Origin: UBA10347 sp905182135
GTDB taxonomy: Bacteria > Actinomycetota > Acidimicrobiia > Acidimicrobiales > UBA10347
Assembly: GCA_963925805.1 (NCBI GenBank)
Contig: CAWUSE010000011.1
Location: 62,001-126,000, forward strand
Direction: 5' to 3'
DNA: 64,000 nucleotides
This document shows positions 62,259 through 64,000 of this stretch, piece after piece; position 1 is the stretch's first letter, and the number at the start of each line of letters is the position of its first letter. The position numbers and the translations under genes are program-made. The notes under the pieces were generated by a model. That model was given only the letters and a program-made list of their open reading frames with translations. It was not told where the DNA came from and ran no database searches.

Positions 62259-64000
62259 TCACTTTATATCCGAACCTGATTTCACGGATAGAGCGGGCTG
62301 AATCTCACGAATTGACATCGGTTCGGCGTACACCATGCCATTACAGAAGCGGATGGTTGCTGAGCCAACCGACCGAACCCGATCCCCAGGAAGCAGCACG
62401 CCAGTGATGTTGCAGGGGTCCACTGCCATCACATCGACGATCTCATCGGTGCTGGATTGGCTGGCTGATCTGCGTGCCTCTTTCAAGGCTCGGATGGCTT
62501 CGACCGATGCGTATTGTTCGCCGGCGAATCCATTAACGAAACGACCGCCCCGGATCAAACCACGAGCTTCGAGCCGACGGAACGCCCACAAAATTTCGCG
62601 CCATGGAATGGCAAGCGATTCGCTTTGGACCAGGTCCCGGAAAACGACGCCCCACCGGGCGAGCAATTGTTCGGCGACTGCTTCGGCCAACTCGTCGGGA
62701 TCCTCGATGCGCATAGCTGCGGGCAACAGCGCCCATCGCCCCTCGGCCCGCTCGTGCCCAGCAACGCCTCGGCGAAGACCGCGACGCCCAAGCGAATGGC
62801 GGGCACTACGCACCGTGCGATTAGCAAACAGAGTGCGCACCGCTCCAAAGCTGTCGGCGGTGACTAGACCAAGACCAACAGCGGACCACAAAGCCTCTTC
62901 AATCTCGTGGGCTTGCAGATCAAAGTGTTCGACAAGTTCGGCATGAAACTTAGCCCCGCTGCTATCGAGATGTTCCACAACCGCGGCGATGAGTTCGGAC
63001 CCGACCAAATTATCGGCCTCGGCCCCGCTCTCAGAGCACGGTCCATTTGTCGGAAGAAGGCCAGACGGAGAAGTCTCTGGGGCAGCCGATGGGTGGATGC
63101 TCTTGCGTCCGGCGGCAAGCAGCCATGCAAAGTCACCCCGGGTCGTGAGGCTGATGCGGGTCGCCCGAGACGGCGCCAACCTGCGTTCGCTGTGAATCGG
63201 CTGCCGATTGGGCGAACCGAGCTCGGCCTGCGGCTCAGTATCCGAATCGAGCACAGCAGGCGATGACAGGCGGCCCCAGACGATCTCGCCACCTAGGCAG
63301 AGTTCGTCGAGCCAGCCTGGCTGATAGTTCGCGACCCTGCCAGCCAATACTGCTTCCCATGAACCTGCCGGGACCTCATACCCCTGCAGCTGTTCAAGAA
63401 CCGAAACCAGCCCAGCTCGGCCGCGAACTTGGGTGTCCGGCGTGAGGTGTTGCCAGCGCAACAAGAACTGCACGAACTGCTGCGCCGTGCACGGTTCGAC
63501 CTGTTTGCGGCGGCGCTTCTGTGAATAGACGTGGATGCGTGACAGAAGCTGGCGACTGCACCATTCGGTATCGGCACCTTCGCTGGGCGACCACGCACCA
63601 CGGATGGCAAAGCCAGTGCCCTCGAGGCCAACCAGTGCAATGGCCACCCGATTGGTTGCGGTGCCGCAGAGCTCAGCCAGGTCGGCGGTGGTGATGGGCC
63701 CCGTCGTGGTGAGATGGCCCCGCACCATGGACTGAAGCCCTTCTTCGCCTTGACTGGTGTCGTTACCAATGCTCTGTGCTGTCGCGGCCATCTCAGCGGT
63801 GGACCAGAAGCCGCCATCGAGCAGAACGGCCCGGTTGCGCACGACAAGCTCATCGAATAGTGCTTGCCATTGTGGCCGCACTCGAGTACGAACCAGGTCG
63901 GCAAGCAGATCGTGCAGTTCGTCAGCGTTGCGCACGTCGGGTTCAGCTTCGACCCGAACCTGGTTGATCGCCGACAGGTCGACGCCACCAATATCGGTCA
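62259..64000 (-). CDS. lhr: Lhr-family helicase, C-terminal part (runs off the window)
   Basis: The frame is open from the window edge to 62259 (580 codons); an internal GTG at 63935 is not the real start. No helicase motifs are in this part. Content matches the long C-terminal region of Lhr-type ATP-dependent helicases: QPGWLDELCLGGEIVWGRLS, GGFWSTAEM, AIPWREILWAFRRLEARGLIRGGRFVNGFAGEQYA and VDPCNITGVLLPGDRV. Lhr is a 3'-5' DNA-DNA or DNA-RNA helicase with a winged-helix-rich C-terminal assembly, linked to repair in actinobacteria. The ATPase half should lie beyond position 64000. Confidence 0.88.
   Translation of the reverse strand, partial: TDIGGVDLSAINQVRVEAEPDVRNADELHDLLADLVRTRVRPQWQALFDELVVRNRAVLLDGGFWSTAEMAATAQSIGNDTSQGEEGLQSMVRGHLTTTGPITTADLAELCGTATNRVAIALVGLEGTGFAIRGAWSPSEGADTEWCSRQLLSRIHVYSQKRRRKQVEPCTAQQFVQFLLRWQHLTPDTQVRGRAGLVSVLEQLQGYEVPAGSWEAVLAGRVANYQPGWLDELCLGGEIVWGRLSSPAVLDSDTEPQAELGSPNRQPIHSERRLAPSRATRISLTTRGDFAWLLAAGRKSIHPSAAPETSPSGLLPTNGPCSESGAEADNLVGSELIAAVVEHLDSSGAKFHAELVEHFDLQAHEIEEALWSAVGLGLVTADSFGAVRTLFANRTVRSARHSLGRRGLRRGVAGHERAEGRWALLPAAMRIEDPDELAEAVAEQLLARWGVVFRDLVQSESLAIPWREILWAFRRLEARGLIRGGRFVNGFAGEQYASVEAIRALKEARRSASQSSTDEIVDVMAVDPCNITGVLLPGDRVRSVGSATIRFCNGMVYAEPMSIREIQPALSVKSGSDIK

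Overview
The window looks like a chromosomal segment of an uncultured, mid-GC actinobacterium (Actinomycetota, possibly class Acidimicrobiia). The evidence is indirect. There are two F420-type oxidoreductase families, a GuaB3-type IMP dehydrogenase paralogue, a PAC2 protein, a DUF2510 membrane protein and a TIGR03086-type protein. Many genes also seem to be leaderless, with a TANNNT box exactly 6 nt before an ATG or GTG start. I see no rRNA, tRNA, CRISPR array, phage gene or transposase. Most of the window is ordinary core and accessory metabolism.

Layout. 1-7.3 kb: start of a GT39-like membrane glycosyltransferase (cut by the window edge), glutaredoxin, ABC-F ATPase, Nfu-type Fe-S carrier, DUF2510 protein, phosphotransferase, uridine kinase-like protein, family III CoA-transferase. 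7.5-16.9 kb: an apparently intact GGDEF-EAL protein, HrpB helicase overlapping a GpgS-like glycosyltransferase, a DUF937-TM-FAS1-OmpA envelope protein, PAC2 protein. 17-24 kb: phosphoribosyltransferase, fatty acid hydroxylase, purH, a small membrane protein, sucCD, and a Rieske-like protein that has lost its cluster ligands. 24.5-33.6 kb: uridine phosphorylase, enoyl-CoA hydratase, F420 enzymes, nucleoside deoxyribosyltransferase-like protein, PcrA, dienelactone hydrolase, acyltransferase-3/SGNH protein. 33.6-45.4 kb: rpsA with an elaborate leader, a frameshifted MFS/spermidine-synthase pseudogene, guaB3-guaA, a hydroxyacid dehydrogenase, a lipoprotein, tryptophan dioxygenase, homocysteine methyltransferase.

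45.8-57.7 kb is the most unusual part. A complete branched-chain-amino-acid-type ABC operon (livG-F-H-M-K) lies next to a second livH-livM pair whose own binding-protein gene survives only as a C-terminal fragment. On the other side is a two-component system in which the response regulator has an in-frame TAA and the kinase has lost its ATP-binding N box. The two-component system and the second liv set both look to be decaying. 57.8-64 kb: XPB-like helicase, secreted amidase, a coiled-coil/winged-helix protein, a repeat-rich gap with 11 CTAG sites, and the C-terminal part of an Lhr-family helicase that runs off the end.

I did not find a clear new multi-gene system. The best leads are the CTAG/inverted-repeat array near 61.85-62.06 kb, the ligand-less Rieske-like protein beside sucCD, the DUF937-FAS1-OmpA protein, the rpsA leader with twin repeats and a candidate upstream ORF, and the double-lesion two-component system.
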